Assembly: GCA_046729855.1 (NCBI GenBank)
Contig: JBKPHM010000089.1
Span: 1-22,831, forward strand
Origin: DATHSY01 sp046729855
GTDB lineage: Bacteria; Actinomycetota; UBA4738; HRBIN12
DNA length: 22,831 nucleotides
Direction of reading: 5' to 3'
Within the stretch, counting starts at the first letter, position 1; every line of letters begins with the position of its first letter. Below the pieces are notes generated by a model that saw nothing but the letters and a program-made list of their open reading frames with translations, was not told the DNA's origin and ran no database searches. A program made the translations under genes and the position numbers. This document shows, piece by piece, positions 22,217-22,831 of the stretch.

Positions 22217-22831
22217 GTGGCGAGGAAGAGCACCGGAGCCGACCGACCATCAAGCGGCCCGCCCGTCGACGCAGGGACGGCCCGTGGTTCGCTGCGCGCC
22301 GCCGCGATAGTGCTGCTGCTCGGCGGGCTGATCTTCTTCGCCGGGGTCAGCCGCCCGGTCGTAGGTGACTGGGCCGCGGCTTTCGACGACGAGGCGAAGC
22401 GGATCTCCATCGCGAAGGCCGACGCGGACCAGTTCACCGTGGGATTTGCCCTGATGGGTGTCGGCTTCATCGTGATGGGGATCGCGCTTGGTCTGTGGGG
22501 CAGGGCGGTGACTCGCCTCGAGACGGGACCTCGCGCCATCGTGGCCGTCGTCCTCGGCCTGACGGCCGCGATCGGGGGGTTCGGGCCGGGCCAGGTCCGG
22601 ATCATCACCCCCCACGTCGATGTCGACCTTGCCGCCGGCGACAGCACAGCCCTCAACATTGCCTACCTGCCAGGTGCATTCGACGCTGGCCCTGGGGTTC
22701 GTCGGGTTCGGCATCCTGACCTGGCGAGGACCGGCGCCCCGCTGGGCGGGGATCTTCCTCGCCGTTGCGGGCGCCGCGGGCGTGGTGACCATTCCCGCGT
22801 TCTTCATGCTCGGTGCCCTGGGGTTCGGTCT
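22217..22831 (+). CDS. hypothetical multi-pass membrane protein, cut by window end, probable frameshift
   Basis: Start GTG 22217 has AGGAG five bases upstream. The frame reads a polar N-terminus (ARKSTGADRPSSGPP), a TM segment at about 28-43 (RAAAIVLLLGGLIFFAG), a charged loop, a second at about 74-95 (TVGFALMGVGFIVMGIALGLWG) and a third at about 106-123. After residue 150 or so (22660-22680) the frame turns arginine-rich, while the +1 frame reads LALGFVGFGILTW, then WAGIFLAVAGAAGVVTIPAFFMLGALG, clearly hydrophobic membrane sequence. Thus either a one-base indel divides the gene or a second gene overlaps here. I do not recognise a family. Confidence 0.6.
   Translation, partial: MARKSTGADRPSSGPPVDAGTARGSLRAAAIVLLLGGLIFFAGVSRPVVGDWAAAFDDEAKRISIAKADADQFTVGFALMGVGFIVMGIALGLWGRAVTRLETGPRAIVAVVLGLTAAIGGFGPGQVRIITPHVDVDLAAGDSTALNIAYLPGAFDAGPGVRRVRHPDLARTGAPLGGDLPRRCGRRGRGDHSRVLHARCPGVRS

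Noticed and set aside
22183..22368. 61-codon plus-strand frame at the right end
   Set aside because: It overlaps the start of the membrane protein in another frame and is arginine-rich without a ribosome site.
1..22831. CRISPR array, insertion sequence or direct-repeat cluster
   Set aside because: I looked for regularly spaced repeats, transposase motifs and terminal inverted repeats and saw none. Repeats found are short operators or hairpins.

Overview
The window is GC-rich, densely coded bacterial DNA, most likely from a member of the Actinomycetota outside the well-studied genera. The left part follows a gene order I remember from Mycobacterium tuberculosis (miaB, miaA, dapF, hflX, lexA with a divergent LysM gene, nrdR). 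GTG starts, ATGA/GTGA overlaps and at least one probable leaderless transcript fit that group. A 385-aa LL-diaminopimelate-type aminotransferase next to dapF and a B12-dependent ribonucleotide reductase point away from Mycobacterium itself. This placement is inference from synteny, not from a database search.

Layout. (1) 1-5518, plus strand: a tightly overlapping run miaB (5' end cut by the window), miaA, dapF, dapL-like, hflX, covering tRNA-A37 modification, lysine/peptidoglycan DAP synthesis and a ribosome-associated GTPase. (2) 5527-7171, minus strand: lexA followed by a GlmS-isomerase-like double SIS protein. Between lexA and a divergent LysM membrane protein lie two SOS boxes placed on the two promoters, the arrangement of the SOS cell-division inhibitors YneA, DivS and ChiZ. 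(3) 7647-9406: a decayed C-terminal piece of a metF-like gene, clpP, and divergently an SRPBCC-ArsR pair with two copies of an inverted repeat. (4) 9440-14371: nrdR (apparently starting at CTG), nrdJ interrupted by a 357-aa intein with a LAGLIDADG-type endonuclease, and dut. NrdR boxes precede both nrdR and nrdJ. (5) 14430-14502: tRNA-Gly(GCC) with a promoter and hairpins.

To the right of the tRNA the character changes: looser spacing, accessory genes and several broken ones. There is a secreted GH9 glycanase with a promoter and a 19-bp palindrome. Its proline linker ends in TAG and is followed in frame by a wrecked polysaccharide deacetylase domain. Then come a GAP/Sap-type membrane protein, an F420:NADPH oxidoreductase-like protein, a 745-aa PAP2-like/kinase membrane fusion, a truncated ECF sigma factor, a dihydrofolate-reductase-family remnant, and a membrane protein that runs off the window with a probable frameshift.

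How it works together: the left half holds two regulons that can be read from the DNA, SOS (LexA on lexA and the LysM gene) and deoxynucleotide supply (NrdR on nrdR and nrdJ, with dut translationally coupled to nrdJ). The right half looks like a variable region with polysaccharide use and envelope functions. I saw no CRISPR array, insertion sequence, prophage or replication origin.
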